From: Anaerococcus vaginalis
Lineage (GTDB): Bacteria > Bacillota > Clostridia > Tissierellales > Peptoniphilaceae
Direction of reading: 5' to 3'
Assembly (NCBI RefSeq): GCF_000307225.1
Contig: NZ_HE978616.1
Location: 540,606 to 604,605, forward strand
Length of the DNA: 64,000 nt
A program made the translations under genes and the position numbers. The notes under the pieces were generated by a model. It was given only the letters and a program-made list of their open reading frames with translations, did not search any database and had not been told where the DNA came from. Positions 28,061-37,714 of this stretch are shown here, in pieces (position 1 is the first letter of the stretch; each line of letters begins with the position of its first letter).

Positions 28061-29275
28061 TTATGGTCTTATCCAATCTGGGAATATTTGACCTTCTTCT
28101 TGTTCTTCTTTGCTTTCATTTTTTGGGTTTGCTTGTTTAAATTCTTCTATATTAGATGAGTCCATAGTAAATTTAAAGTTAATTTCTTTCTTATCTCCAG
28201 CTCTTACAACTTCTATTTTGCAAGTATCTCCAACGCTATAATTTAAGAGAATTTTCTTTAAATTTGACATATCTTTTACTCTTTGTCCGTCAATTTTTGT
28301 AATTATATCGCCTTTTCTAAAATAGTTTCTTGCATCCTTAGAAACAGAATCTATATAAACTCCATCTTCACTTCCAACTGTTTTACTATCTATATTATTT
28401 GATTGTAGAAGCAAATCTAAATTTATTCCTGTAATTCCCAAGTAAACCGAATTAAATTTACCATTTTTCGCAATTTCTTTTATTACTTTTTTTGCCAAAT
28501 TTACTGGAATTGCAAAGCCTATTCCATCTGAATTTCCTGCTTTGGCTGTATTTATTCCAACTAATTCTCCCCTTGAATTTAACAAGGCTCCTCCAGAATT
28601 TCCTGCATTTATTGCTGCATCTGTTTGCATTAGTCCATCCATTTGAGCTCCATTTTCAAATGAAACTGTCCTGTTTAATCCAGATATTATTCCGCTTGTA
28701 ACTGTTGATTGTAATTGAAGTCCCAAAGGATTTCCAATGGCAACTGCCTTATCTCCAACTTTTACTGTATCACTATCACCCAAATCTATTGGGGATAAAT
28801 TCTTTGCCTCTACTTTTATTATTGCAAGATCAAGTGTAGTATCATTCCAAACAAGTTTTGCCTTAACTGTTTTATTATCTGATAACAATACATTTATCTC
28901 ACTTGCATCTCCATTACTTACAACGTGTGAATTAGTTAAAATATATCCATCTTTTGTTACAATTGAACCTGAACCAACTCCTTCTACATATCCAGTTTGT
29001 GAACCAAAAATTGTATTTTTCGTAGCTTTTGTCTTGGTAGTAATTCCAACTACTGAATCAATACTTTTTTTAACAACAGCTCTTTCCATTGTCATATCGT
29101 CACTAGGGTTTATATTTACTACGCTTTTGTTTTTAGATTCGGTAGGGATCTTATTATTTTCTTTTTTTAAAGAACTGCCCAAAAGTAAAAAAACTAAAAT
29201 TCCACCTAAAACAGCTCCTATAAGTCCTGAAAGAAAATTAGAAAATCCACCAGAACCTTTATTTTTTCTAATCAT
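28061..29275 (-). CDS. htrA: HtrA-type membrane-anchored serine protease
   Basis: 404 residues. A signal anchor (residues 15-33) is followed by a trypsin-like domain with the triad in GYILTNSHVVS (His), DTTLDLAIIK (Asp) and NAGNSGGALL (Ser), and a C-terminal PDZ domain from about residue 295 (GVYIDSVSKDARNYFRKGDIITKIDGQ). It degrades misfolded proteins outside the membrane. It is monocistronic, with A+T-rich intergenic sequence upstream. Confidence 0.94.
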   Translation of the reverse strand: MIRKNKGSGGFSNFLSGLIGAVLGGILVFLLLGSSLKKENNKIPTESKNKSVVNINPSDDMTMERAVVKKSIDSVVGITTKTKATKNTIFGSQTGYVEGVGSGSIVTKDGYILTNSHVVSNGDASEINVLLSDNKTVKAKLVWNDTTLDLAIIKVEAKNLSPIDLGDSDTVKVGDKAVAIGNPLGLQLQSTVTSGIISGLNRTVSFENGAQMDGLMQTDAAINAGNSGGALLNSRGELVGINTAKAGNSDGIGFAIPVNLAKKVIKEIAKNGKFNSVYLGITGINLDLLLQSNNIDSKTVGSEDGVYIDSVSKDARNYFRKGDIITKIDGQRVKDMSNLKKILLNYSVGDTCKIEVVRAGDKKEINFKFTMDSSNIEEFKQANPKNESKEEQEEGQIFPDWIRP

Positions 29276-29421
29276 AATTTCTCCTCCTAACTTTTACTAT
29301 ATTATTATATATAAAATTGTAAATAATATGTTATTGATTAAATCCAAAAATCTAAAAAATATTAAAAATTTTTAAGTTCTTATTTGAAAATTTCAAAATT
29401 ACATTGAAAAAAATTTATGGC

Positions 29422-29455
29422 AAAAAAAACAAACTCAGAAAAATCTGAGTTTGTT
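29422..29455 (-). terminator. terminator of the arginine deiminase operon
   Basis: A perfect 12-bp stem (AACAAACTCAGA at 29428-29439 with 29444-29455) and AAAA loop are followed on the minus strand by eight T. It lies 18 bases past the yfcC-like stop. Confidence 0.9.
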
Positions 29456-29472
29456 AAATCCTTATTTTTTTA

Positions 29473-30978
29473 TTACATTACAGCCATTGCAATTGATAAG
29501 ATAATTATATTTGCAATCATTACTATAAAGAATGGTTTCTTTACCCATTTCAAATAAGTTGAATATTCTACTCTTGCTGCTGCTAGTCCACCCATTACAA
29601 CTCCTGATGTTGGTGTTACAAAGTTTACTAATCCGCAAGCACCACAGAATATCATAATCATTATATTAGGGTCATATCCTAATTGATGAGCAAGAGAACC
29701 CATAATTGGAATTGATAAAGCTGCAAGTCCTGATGTTGATGGTACTAAGAAAGATAATACCATATAAATCAAGTAAGCAAGTGGTGCAAATACAAATGGT
29801 GATACACCTTTTAATAATTTTGCTGAATTTTGAAGAATGTAGAAATCTAAGTGTGTTGAACTCATTACTACTGTGATTCCTCTTGCTACTGCTATAATTA
29901 ATCCTACTGATAATAAGTCAGCAGCTCCTGCTATGAATCCATCTACATATTCTTTTTCACCAATTCTTGCTACTATAGCAATTACTATACTTGAAAGAGT
30001 AAATAAAGCTGCCAAATCTTTAAAGTACCATTGTCCTAAAGGTGAGCCTGTTAAGAAATCTGACCAACCAAAAACTTTCAAATAAGCTTCTTCATCGCCG
30101 TGGAAATTAATATCTGCATAAGATATAAGTGAAGCAATCATTATTACAAATGTAATTGCAAATACTGTAAGAACTGCTTTATGAGTTCCTGTAAATTCTA
30201 AATCTCCTTCAGTATCTTTTGCGAAATATTCTTGCATTTCATGTTTTTCGTCTGCTGATAATACTGAAGATTCTTTATTTTCTAATAATTTTTTAGCATA
30301 ATTCAATACAAATTTTATAACTATTAAATCTGTTGATAACCAAAGAATAACACCAATAATCATTACTGTTGTTGCATTTGATTTTACACCAACTGATTCT
30401 AGTGCTCCCATAGCTGCTGATGTTGCAAATGGGTTGATTGTTGAACCTAGTACTCCGGCTCCAGCTCCAAGTAAAACTGTACCAACTGCTACCATTGTAT
30501 CAAGTCCTGCTGCAACCATAGCTGCTGTGATTAATGGATAAAAACCTATTGTTTCTTCTGCCATACCATAAGTTGATCCACCTACTGAGAATAGGAACAT
30601 CAATACTGCAATTAGTCTTCCTTCTTTACCTTTATTTTTTCTTACTAATGAACGAATTCCAGCTTCCATAGCGCCAGTACTCATAACTATACCAATAAAT
30701 CCACCAATACATAAAATAAATATAATAAGATCAGCGGCATCCATAAATCCGTTAGGAATTGCCATTACAAAGTCGCTTAAACTTGCACTTTGTACTGTTA
30801 CTGTTTCTCCAGCCTTAACTGCATTAATCAAATCCTCATATCTACCTGGATCTAAAGATTTAATAATATCTGAATCAATAGCTTGACCACTAGCTAATAA
30901 AGTTACTATACATACAACAGCTAGAACTATCATTAAGATAGAAAATGCACTTAATGATTTTTTCTTCCCTTTTTTCAT
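29473..30978 (-). CDS. YfcC-family antiporter, probable arginine/ornithine exchanger
   Basis: 501 residues with about 12 membrane helices. The segments GGSTYGMAEETIGFYPL, GSTINPFATSAAMGALE and NFVTPTSGVVMGGLAAARV match the YfcC branch of the DcuC/C4-dicarboxylate carrier superfamily. It is the last gene of arcA-arcB-arcC, where ArcD usually stands, so its likely job is exchange of arginine for ornithine across the membrane. The function comes from context. The family itself is broad. Confidence 0.82.
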   Translation of the reverse strand: MKKGKKKSLSAFSILMIVLAVVCIVTLLASGQAIDSDIIKSLDPGRYEDLINAVKAGETVTVQSASLSDFVMAIPNGFMDAADLIIFILCIGGFIGIVMSTGAMEAGIRSLVRKNKGKEGRLIAVLMFLFSVGGSTYGMAEETIGFYPLITAAMVAAGLDTMVAVGTVLLGAGAGVLGSTINPFATSAAMGALESVGVKSNATTVMIIGVILWLSTDLIVIKFVLNYAKKLLENKESSVLSADEKHEMQEYFAKDTEGDLEFTGTHKAVLTVFAITFVIMIASLISYADINFHGDEEAYLKVFGWSDFLTGSPLGQWYFKDLAALFTLSSIVIAIVARIGEKEYVDGFIAGAADLLSVGLIIAVARGITVVMSSTHLDFYILQNSAKLLKGVSPFVFAPLAYLIYMVLSFLVPSTSGLAALSIPIMGSLAHQLGYDPNIMIMIFCGACGLVNFVTPTSGVVMGGLAAARVEYSTYLKWVKKPFFIVMIANIIILSIAMAVM

Positions 30979-30987
30979 AGAATTCTC

Positions 30988-31923
30988 CTATTTTTTAATT
31001 ATAGTTCCTGTCTTTCCTTCTAATGCTTCAGCTGCTTTTTCTAAAGATGTTATTAGTGCTTGACCTTGGTCTGAATTTTCAACAAATTCTAAACAAGCTT
31101 CTACTTTTGGAAGCATTGAACCTGGAGCGAAATGTCCTTCTTCAATATATTGTTTAGCTTCTTCAATTGTCATTTCTTTAATTTCTTCTTGATTTGGCTT
31201 GTTGAAATTAATCATAACCCTATCAACTGCTGTTAGAATTACTAACATATCAGCATTTAATTCTTTTGCTAATAAGGCAGATGATCTATCTTTGTCTATT
31301 ACAGCTGGTACACCTTGTAATCCTTCTTCTGTATCTATTACCGGTACACCACCTCCACCAACTGTTATTACAATATTTCCATTTGAAACCAAATTTTCCA
31401 CAACATTTATTTCAATGATTTCTTTAGGTATAGGACTTGCTACAACTCTTCTGTATCCTCTACCAGCATCTTCAACATATTTATATCCATTTTCTTTTTC
31501 TTTAGCTTCTGCTTCTTCTTTTGTTAAGAAACTTCCTATTGGTTTTGTAGGATTATTAAAAGCTTCATCGTCTTTATCAACTAAAACTTGTGTAACAACG
31601 CAAGCTATTTCGGAATCTTTTCCTCTGTTTTTTAATTCATTTCTGATTGATTGTGATAAATGATATCCAATGTATCCTTGGCTCATTGCTCCACATTCAG
31701 GGAAAGGCATTTCAGGTGTTTTGCCACCTTTGTTTGCTGAAAATTCCATAGCATTGTTTATCATTCCTACTTGTGGACCATTTCCGTGTCCAACTGCTAC
31801 ATCGTAGTTTTCTGATAAATCTACTATTGTTTTAGCTGTCTTTTTTACTAATTCTAATTGCTCTTCAGGGGTATTGCCTAAAGCATTACCCCCAAGAGCG
31901 ATAACTAATCTTTTTTTTGTCAT
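30988..31923 (-). CDS. arcC: carbamate kinase
   Basis: 311 residues. VIALGGNALG at the N terminus, GHGNGPQVG, GGGGVPVI and DKDRSSALLAKEL are the amino-acid-kinase family motifs for carbamate kinase. It transfers phosphate from carbamoyl phosphate to ADP, the ATP-yielding step of arginine fermentation. It lies 33 bases after arcB. Confidence 0.95.
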   Translation of the reverse strand: MTKKRLVIALGGNALGNTPEEQLELVKKTAKTIVDLSENYDVAVGHGNGPQVGMINNAMEFSANKGGKTPEMPFPECGAMSQGYIGYHLSQSIRNELKNRGKDSEIACVVTQVLVDKDDEAFNNPTKPIGSFLTKEEAEAKEKENGYKYVEDAGRGYRRVVASPIPKEIIEINVVENLVSNGNIVITVGGGGVPVIDTEEGLQGVPAVIDKDRSSALLAKELNADMLVILTAVDRVMINFNKPNQEEIKEMTIEEAKQYIEEGHFAPGSMLPKVEACLEFVENSDQGQALITSLEKAAEALEGKTGTIIKK

Positions 31924-31956
31924 CTGTTATATATATCCGTTTCTGTTTCTATTTTT

Positions 31957-32961
31957 TTATTTTAATGTTGCATACATAATTGCTTTGATTGTATGCATTC
32001 TGTTTTCTGCTTGATCAAATACTTTACTTTGTTTTCCTAAGAATACTTCGTCTTTTACTTCCATTCCATCAAGATCGTATTTATCTCCGAATTTTTCGTT
32101 TACATCTATTCCTGTTGTTGTTTGAAGATCGTGGAATGATGGCAAGCAGTGTAAGAAAATAGCATCTTTGTCAGCTAAATCCATAACTTTTTGGTTTACT
32201 TGGAATGGATGAAGAATTTCAATTCTCTTTTCCCATACTTCTTTTGGTTCTCCCATTGATACCCAAATGTCTGTATAAACTGCGTGAGCACCTTTTGCTG
32301 CTTCTTCAACGTTTTCTGTAAATTCTACTTTTGAACCGTGAACTTTTGCAAATTCTTTTGCTTCTGCAATTAATTTTTCATCTGCCCATAATTCTTTTGG
32401 ACCGCAACCTGTATAGTTGATTCCAAGTTTAGCACATGCAATCATTAGTGAGTTGCTTACATTGTTTCTGCAATCTCCCATAAATACAAAATTTAATCCT
32501 TTAAGATATCCAAAGTTTTCTTTGATTGTTAGCATATCTGCTATCATTTGTGTTGGGTGGAACTCATCTGTAAGACCATTCCATACTGGAACTCCTGAAT
32601 ATTTAGCTAATTTTTCTACTAATTCTTGGTCAAATCCTCTGTATTCGATTCCGTCATAGAATCTTCCCAATACTTTTGCTGTATCTTCGATTGATTCTTT
32701 GTGTCCCATTTGGCTTGAACCTGGATCAAGGTATGTTACTCCCATTCCTAAGTCCATTCCAGCTACTTCAAATGAACAACGTGTTCTTGTTGAAGTTTTT
32801 TCAAATAATAAAACTATATTTTTTCCTTCTAAATATCTATGTGGTGTTCTTGTCATTTTTAATTTTTTAAATTCTTCACCTAAGTTTATTAGATATTTAA
32901 TTTCATCTTCTGTTAGGAATTTTAATCCTAATATACTTCTTCCTTGTAAATTTACTGGCAT
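31957..32961 (-). CDS. arcB: ornithine carbamoyltransferase, catabolic
   Basis: 334 residues. It has FEKTSTRTRCSFEVA (carbamoyl phosphate site STRTR), DEFHPTQMIADMLT, and the ornithine-binding FLHCLPSFHD with HCLP. In this operon it runs in the catabolic direction, splitting citrulline to ornithine and carbamoyl phosphate. Length is normal. Confidence 0.95.
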   Translation of the reverse strand: MPVNLQGRSILGLKFLTEDEIKYLINLGEEFKKLKMTRTPHRYLEGKNIVLLFEKTSTRTRCSFEVAGMDLGMGVTYLDPGSSQMGHKESIEDTAKVLGRFYDGIEYRGFDQELVEKLAKYSGVPVWNGLTDEFHPTQMIADMLTIKENFGYLKGLNFVFMGDCRNNVSNSLMIACAKLGINYTGCGPKELWADEKLIAEAKEFAKVHGSKVEFTENVEEAAKGAHAVYTDIWVSMGEPKEVWEKRIEILHPFQVNQKVMDLADKDAIFLHCLPSFHDLQTTTGIDVNEKFGDKYDLDGMEVKDEVFLGKQSKVFDQAENRMHTIKAIMYATLK

Positions 32962-33018
32962 TTTTTTCTCCTTAATTGTTTTTCTTTATTAATTTTTTAG
33001 TTACTAACTTACTTTTTC

Positions 33019-34245
33019 TTATAGTTCTCTTTCGAGTGGCATTGACATACATCTTGGACCACCACGACCTACTGTTAGGTTTGATGCATCTAATTCTAAT
33101 ACTTCAATACCTTCTTTTCTTAGTACTTCGTTTGTTACTATATTTCTCTTGTAAACTAAAACTTTTCCTGGAGCAAGTGTTAATGTGTTTGAACCATCAT
33201 TCCATTGTTCTCTTTCTGCAGCTATTGGATCTCCACCACCACATGGGATTAGACGAACTTTTTCAATTCCTAAAGCTTTTGCTAGGATTTCATCTAATTT
33301 ACCTGATGCTGTTTCGATGTGTAGTTCTTTTTTATCTGCATCTTTTGTTATGATTTTAACTTCCATTTCTTTGATTATTGCTGGATGATATGTGAATGCA
33401 TCATAATCAATTTGTGTAAATACTGTATCTAAGTGCATGAAAGCTCTATTTTCATCGATTTTTAATGCATAGATTTTTTCGATTTTATTTTCTACATCAC
33501 CAAAGAATAATTTTTCTGCTAATACTTTGATTGCTTCGTATTGTGTTCTTTGTGAAATACCAATTAATAGTGTAGTTTCATTACCATTGAATGTATCTCC
33601 ACCTTCTATATGGTATTCATTATCTCTACCATAAAGATCTGGAACTTCTTTATATTCTGGATGGAATCTAAATATATAATCGCAATAGATTGTTTCTCTG
33701 TTTCTTGTTACAGAATACATTCTATTGATAACTGCACCGTTTCCTACTGATGCAAATGGATCTCTTGTAAAGTATAAGTTTGGCATTGGGTTAATTGCAA
33801 GATATGATTGTCCTACAACCATTTCATGAAGATCTTCTTCTTTGAATAGACCTAGTTCTTTTAATGTCAAACCAGCCATTGTTTTTTCAACAAATTCTTT
33901 TGTATCTTCAATTTTTTCTAAATATTCTTTAGCTATTGCAAGGATTTCTTTGTCTTCACATCCTGTTTCTTCAAGATATTGTTCTAAGAAAGTTTCTCTT
34001 AATCCTTCATTTGCATCTAATGTTTCAGCCATTAAATCTTCAAGATAAACAACTTCTACTCCATTATCTCTCATGATATTTGTAAATCTATCATGTTCTT
34101 CTTGAGCTAATGCTAGATCTGGAATATCATCAAATAATAATTCCTCAAGAGTTGATGGAGTTAAATTTAATAATTCTTCACCTGGTCTGTGTACCAAAAC
34201 TTTTTTAAGTGGCTTAATCTCACTTGTTACTTGTATCTTTGTCAT
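33019..34245 (-). CDS. arcA: arginine deiminase
   Basis: 408 residues. Guanidino-modifying enzyme motifs are clear: NLYFTRDPFASVGNG, EGGDTFNGN, FMHLDTVFTQID (catalytic His) and the C-terminal RGGPRCMSMPLERE with the nucleophilic cysteine. It converts arginine to citrulline and ammonia, giving energy and acid resistance. It is the first gene of the operon, divergent from the AraC-type regulator. Confidence 0.97.
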   Translation of the reverse strand: MTKIQVTSEIKPLKKVLVHRPGEELLNLTPSTLEELLFDDIPDLALAQEEHDRFTNIMRDNGVEVVYLEDLMAETLDANEGLRETFLEQYLEETGCEDKEILAIAKEYLEKIEDTKEFVEKTMAGLTLKELGLFKEEDLHEMVVGQSYLAINPMPNLYFTRDPFASVGNGAVINRMYSVTRNRETIYCDYIFRFHPEYKEVPDLYGRDNEYHIEGGDTFNGNETTLLIGISQRTQYEAIKVLAEKLFFGDVENKIEKIYALKIDENRAFMHLDTVFTQIDYDAFTYHPAIIKEMEVKIITKDADKKELHIETASGKLDEILAKALGIEKVRLIPCGGGDPIAAEREQWNDGSNTLTLAPGKVLVYKRNIVTNEVLRKEGIEVLELDASNLTVGRGGPRCMSMPLEREL

Positions 34246-34539
34246 ACTTCCTCCTAAAATATATATTAATATAGTGATATATTTACTTATAAAGCTACGC
34301 TTAAATACTTTATATAAATTGTAAATTCATGATCACTTATATCGTTTACATTAATATTATACCCAAATTATATTTTTTAATCACGACAGATTTATAGTAC
34401 TTTATTGTATTTTGTATTCATATGAAAATATTTTCACAAGCTACTTTTTGTAAAATTATTCGTTGAGTGCCTAAAAATTAGTAATCTTTCGGTTAATATT
34501 ATATAATATTACTATATAATTTAGTTTAAGAGGTTATTT

Positions 34540-35802
34540 ATGGTTATAAGTAATATACAAAGTAAAATTTCTGCAATTTCAGATTTATCTAAAATTTGCA
34601 GTTTTGAAGTAGAATTTCAAGATAATTCTACAACAACTTTAATTCATAGTACTCCAAGGCTTCTCTTGTTTAAAAATGGCAAGGGAAAAATCATGATAAA
34701 TGGTGTTGAATATCTTATAGAAAAAAATACCATGGTTTCTATTCTCCCTTGGGATATTACAACTATTACGGATGTTACAGAAAATTTAGAATTTTATAAA
34801 ATAGTTTATAATTTTCAAATAATAAATCATGATCTTAGAAATATTTGTAATTTTAGAAAAACCCAAATAAATTCTATAGAATTTTTATCAAAAAATCCTG
34901 TAAAAGTTTTAAATAACGAAACTTTTCATAATATGAAAAATTGTTTTATTGATATAAAAAATGAAGTTGGAAATGATTCTTTCCAAGAAGAAATTAAAGC
35001 TAAACTTTATTCAGACGAATATCTTATTTCATCAGTAATAAGAATATTGATTAAATTTTTAAGGCTTGAAAATAAATGTGAAATAAATGAACAAGCAAGT
35101 TATGAAAATCAGATTCAAATAAATCAAATTCTACGATATATGTACTCAAATATGAGCGAAAAGCTTACTCTTGATAGGCTTTCTTCAACTTTTTTTATAA
35201 GTAAATCAAGTCTTACAAAATATTTGGAAGAAAATACTGGTTTTACTTTCTCTGAATTATTAAATAAAATCAGATTTTCTAAAGCTATTGATTTATTGAT
35301 GTTTTCAGAAAAAAGCTTAAATGATATAGCTAAAAATGTAGGTTATACAGACTCTTCTCATTTCATAAAAATTTTTGAAAGTACTGAGGGAATAAAGCCT
35401 AGCGAATTTAAAAAATATTATAATATAAAACAAGGAAGCTTAAAGCAATCTAAAGCAAAACTTTTGGACGAAGTTGTTGAGTATGAAATGAAAAACTATA
35501 CTGACTCGGATCTAACTATAGGAAAAGTAGCAAAAAAATTTGGAATTTCTACATCAGAAGTAAACAAACTTATATATTTTCAATTTGAAAAAAATTTCTA
35601 TGAATTTTTAGATACACTTAGGGTTTCAAAATCTTGCGAATTATTGAAAAAGACAGACTTGAAAATAATAGATATAGCAATGAAAGTCGGGTATAATTCA
35701 ACAAGAACTTATCAAAGATCTTTTAAAAGGATTATCGGTCTATCCCCTAATGATTTTAGGGCGACAATAAATTACCAAGATTCTAAAGGAAATATAATTT
35801 AA
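34540..35802 (+). CDS. AraC-family regulator with two DNA-binding domains
   Basis: 420 residues. The N-terminal 150 look like a cupin-type sensor. One AraC domain lies at about 190-295 (LTLDRLSSTFFISKSSLTKYL ... SLNDIAKNVGYTDSSHFIKIF ... PSEFKKYY). A second lies at about 305-410 (LTIGKVAKKFGISTSEVNKL ... KIIDIAMKVGYNSTRTYQRSF ... PNDFRATI). Two complete domains in one chain are unusual. Its divergent position next to arcA suggests control of arginine fermentation, but it could equally control the downstream B3/4 gene 12 bases away. The intergenic 34246-34539 is A+T rich and holds both promoters. Confidence 0.85.
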   Translation: MVISNIQSKISAISDLSKICSFEVEFQDNSTTTLIHSTPRLLLFKNGKGKIMINGVEYLIEKNTMVSILPWDITTITDVTENLEFYKIVYNFQIINHDLRNICNFRKTQINSIEFLSKNPVKVLNNETFHNMKNCFIDIKNEVGNDSFQEEIKAKLYSDEYLISSVIRILIKFLRLENKCEINEQASYENQIQINQILRYMYSNMSEKLTLDRLSSTFFISKSSLTKYLEENTGFTFSELLNKIRFSKAIDLLMFSEKSLNDIAKNVGYTDSSHFIKIFESTEGIKPSEFKKYYNIKQGSLKQSKAKLLDEVVEYEMKNYTDSDLTIGKVAKKFGISTSEVNKLIYFQFEKNFYEFLDTLRVSKSCELLKKTDLKIIDIAMKVGYNSTRTYQRSFKRIIGLSPNDFRATINYQDSKGNII

Positions 35803-35814
35803 AAGGAGAAAAAT

Positions 35815-36518
35815 ATGAAATTTATAGCAAGTGAATCATTTTGGGATTTGTTTCCAGAAGCTGAAATAGGTCTTATTTTATTTAAAGACATAAAAATGGA
35901 AGAAAAATCAAGCAGAGAAATAAAAGATAAACTTGACGAAGCGAATGAAAAAGCTTTGGATTATCTTACAAAACCAGTATTTAGTGAAAATCCAGTTATA
36001 AAAGTTTGGAGAGATGCTTTTAGATTGTTTAAGACAAAAAAAGGAGCTCGCTGTTCAATAGAAGCCCTATTAAAAAGAGTTGCAAAAGATAATGATGTTG
36101 GAAGTATAAATCCCCTAGTTGATATTTATAATTCTGCCTCATTAAATTATGCTCTTCCATGCGGAGCTGAAGATATAGATAAATTTGTCGGCGATTTAAA
36201 ACTAGAAGTTACCCAAGGAGGAGATGATTTCCAAGCAATAGGAGATGACAAAAATTCACCAACTCTAGAAGGCGAACTTTGCTACAAAGATGATGAAGGT
36301 GCAGTTTGCAGATGTTTTAATTGGAGAGATGGACAAAGAACAATGATTACAGAAAAACAAAAAATGCCATCTTATTTATGGAAAGCATCGACCCACAAAG
36401 AAAAGAAGATTTAAAAGAAGCAATAAACTATCTAGCAGAAAATTTAGAAAAATATTTAGAAGGAAAAGTAGAAATTCACTTTGTAAGCAAAGAAAATCCA
36501 AGCGTAGAAATTAAATAA
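35815..36518 (+). CDS. B3/B4 tRNA-binding domain protein, one frameshift
   Basis: The protein matches stand-alone B3/4 domains related to the phenylalanyl-tRNA synthetase beta chain: FRLFKTKKGARCSIEALLKR, NPLVDIYNSASLNYALPCGAEDID, GGDDFQAIG and CRCFNWRDGQRTMIT. The frame leaves the family after about residue 185. Adding one A near 36353-36364 restores AILFMESIDPQ and the rest to 36518, giving about 234 residues. Stand-alone members are thought to bind or edit aminoacyl-tRNA, but the role is unproven. Probable operon with the AraC regulator. Confidence 0.82.
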
Positions 36519-36540
36519 AAAAAAGCACGATATTTATTCT

Positions 36541-36573
36541 AAGCTCTTTACTAATTTATTCAGTAAAGAGCTT
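36541..36573 (+). terminator. hairpin after B3/4 gene
   Basis: AAGCTCTTTACT (36541-36552) pairs perfectly with 36562-36573. It resembles the htrA and IS hairpins in its TCTTTACT/AGTAAAGA stem. It lies directly after the restored stop at 36518. Confidence 0.65.
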
Positions 36574-36596
36574 AACATAAAAATAAGTGCAAATCT

Positions 36597-36626
36597 ATCT
36601 CAGTTTTACAAGCTGAGATTTTTTTA
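36597..36626 (+). terminator. second terminator after B3/4 gene
   Basis: ATCTCAG (36597-36603) pairs with CTGAGAT (36613-36619), followed by a run of T on the plus strand. Confidence 0.75.
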
Positions 36627-36729
36627 TAATAAAATTCCTTAAAATAAAGCTAAGTATCATTTTATATAGGTTCACAAAAAAATTAAAATCTAATTTTAAC
36701 TTTACCAAAAACCTAAACAACATTATATA

Positions 36730-37092
36730 TTAATCCTTAATCAAATAATCTAAAAGTCTATTTAAAGATTTTGTATCTTTTTCTATACTATTGCAATTGT
36801 ACTGTTTAAAATCACGATTAACTACAACTAAATGATTATTATCCTCTTTAAAATAAAGTTTATAGACACAATATCCAGTCCAACTTCGATGTAAAAAAAG
36901 CGTTGACTTTTCCATATAGGAAAACCACCTATCATTCATATCTTTTGGTATATGACCACAAGATAGTTTATAAATTTCCTCATCACTAAAAGTCCTATTA
37001 AATACAAAAGTTTCATTCTCTTCAGGCATAGGCTTCGTTTTCCAGTCCCCTTTATGAGCAATCCTCTTTTTCTTTTCATTATCTTCTGTCAT
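36730..37092 (-). CDS. hypothetical protein with HRSWTG motif
   Basis: 120 residues, soluble. It contains FNRTFSDEEIYKLSCGHIPKDMNDRWFSY and LHRSWTGYCVYKLYF, a pattern I associate with a widespread small uncharacterised Firmicute family. I cannot name a function. Start at 37092 is chosen because AAAGGGGG lies just upstream. A longer frame begins at 37110 but lacks a ribosome site. The stop of the upstream gene overlaps that ribosome site, so the two are probably coupled. Confidence 0.7.
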   Translation of the reverse strand: MTEDNEKKKRIAHKGDWKTKPMPEENETFVFNRTFSDEEIYKLSCGHIPKDMNDRWFSYMEKSTLFLHRSWTGYCVYKLYFKEDNNHLVVVNRDFKQYNCNSIEKDTKSLNRLLDYLIKD

Positions 37093-37102
37093 ATGTCCCC
37101 CT

Positions 37103-37531
37103 TTAAGCAAAATAAATTTTTAGTGTAAAAAGGCTGAAAAATTTTATTTGATATCTAAATTTTTTCTTTATATAATATATTTTTATAATCTTATCAGCTT
37201 GCTCTTCTCCAATCAAGCTTATTTCCACATGGTCATCTTCCCAATTAACTTTCCAATTACTATCATCAAGATTTTTCCCATCATTTGCTATCTCAGTATT
37301 TATCTCTTGTTTTTCCATAATTTCTTCATCATTAGATTTTAACTCTACCTTTACTTTTGATGAACCAAAGAAAATAGGACTATCCGTTTCAATGAAAGAT
37401 AAAATATAATTATTGTCCTTAGAATGTGAGCTAGCTATAAGCCTTGGTTTATTTATTACATATAAAGCAATACCTACTATTGCTACAATAAAAACAATTA
37501 TTCCTGATGTGATTTTTAATACTTTCTTCAT
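37103..37531 (-). CDS. hypothetical membrane-anchored protein
   Basis: 142 residues starting at MKKVLKITSG. One N-terminal membrane helix (about residues 8-28) is followed by an extracellular part with charged strands (VNWEDDHVEISLIGEEQADKI). The last 20 residues are hydrophobic and look out of character, so a shifted end is possible. A longer start at 37552 is in frame. No clear ribosome site favours either. Its role is unknown. It precedes the HRSWTG gene. Confidence 0.6.
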   Translation of the reverse strand: MKKVLKITSGIIVFIVAIVGIALYVINKPRLIASSHSKDNNYILSFIETDSPIFFGSSKVKVELKSNDEEIMEKQEINTEIANDGKNLDDSNWKVNWEDDHVEISLIGEEQADKIIKIYYIKKKFRYQIKFFSLFTLKIYFA

Positions 37532-37714
37532 AATATTAATACTATTACACAACTATGATATTATTTCATTAGAAAATTAAAATACCCAATATAATTTTAA
37601 AACAAATTATGATTTTTTTGCCCTTTAATATTTAAACTTTATTTTAAACAAAAAAAGACGGTAGAATTTTTATTTCTAATCGTTTTAAATTCAAACACAA
37701 TGAATTTCTCTATT

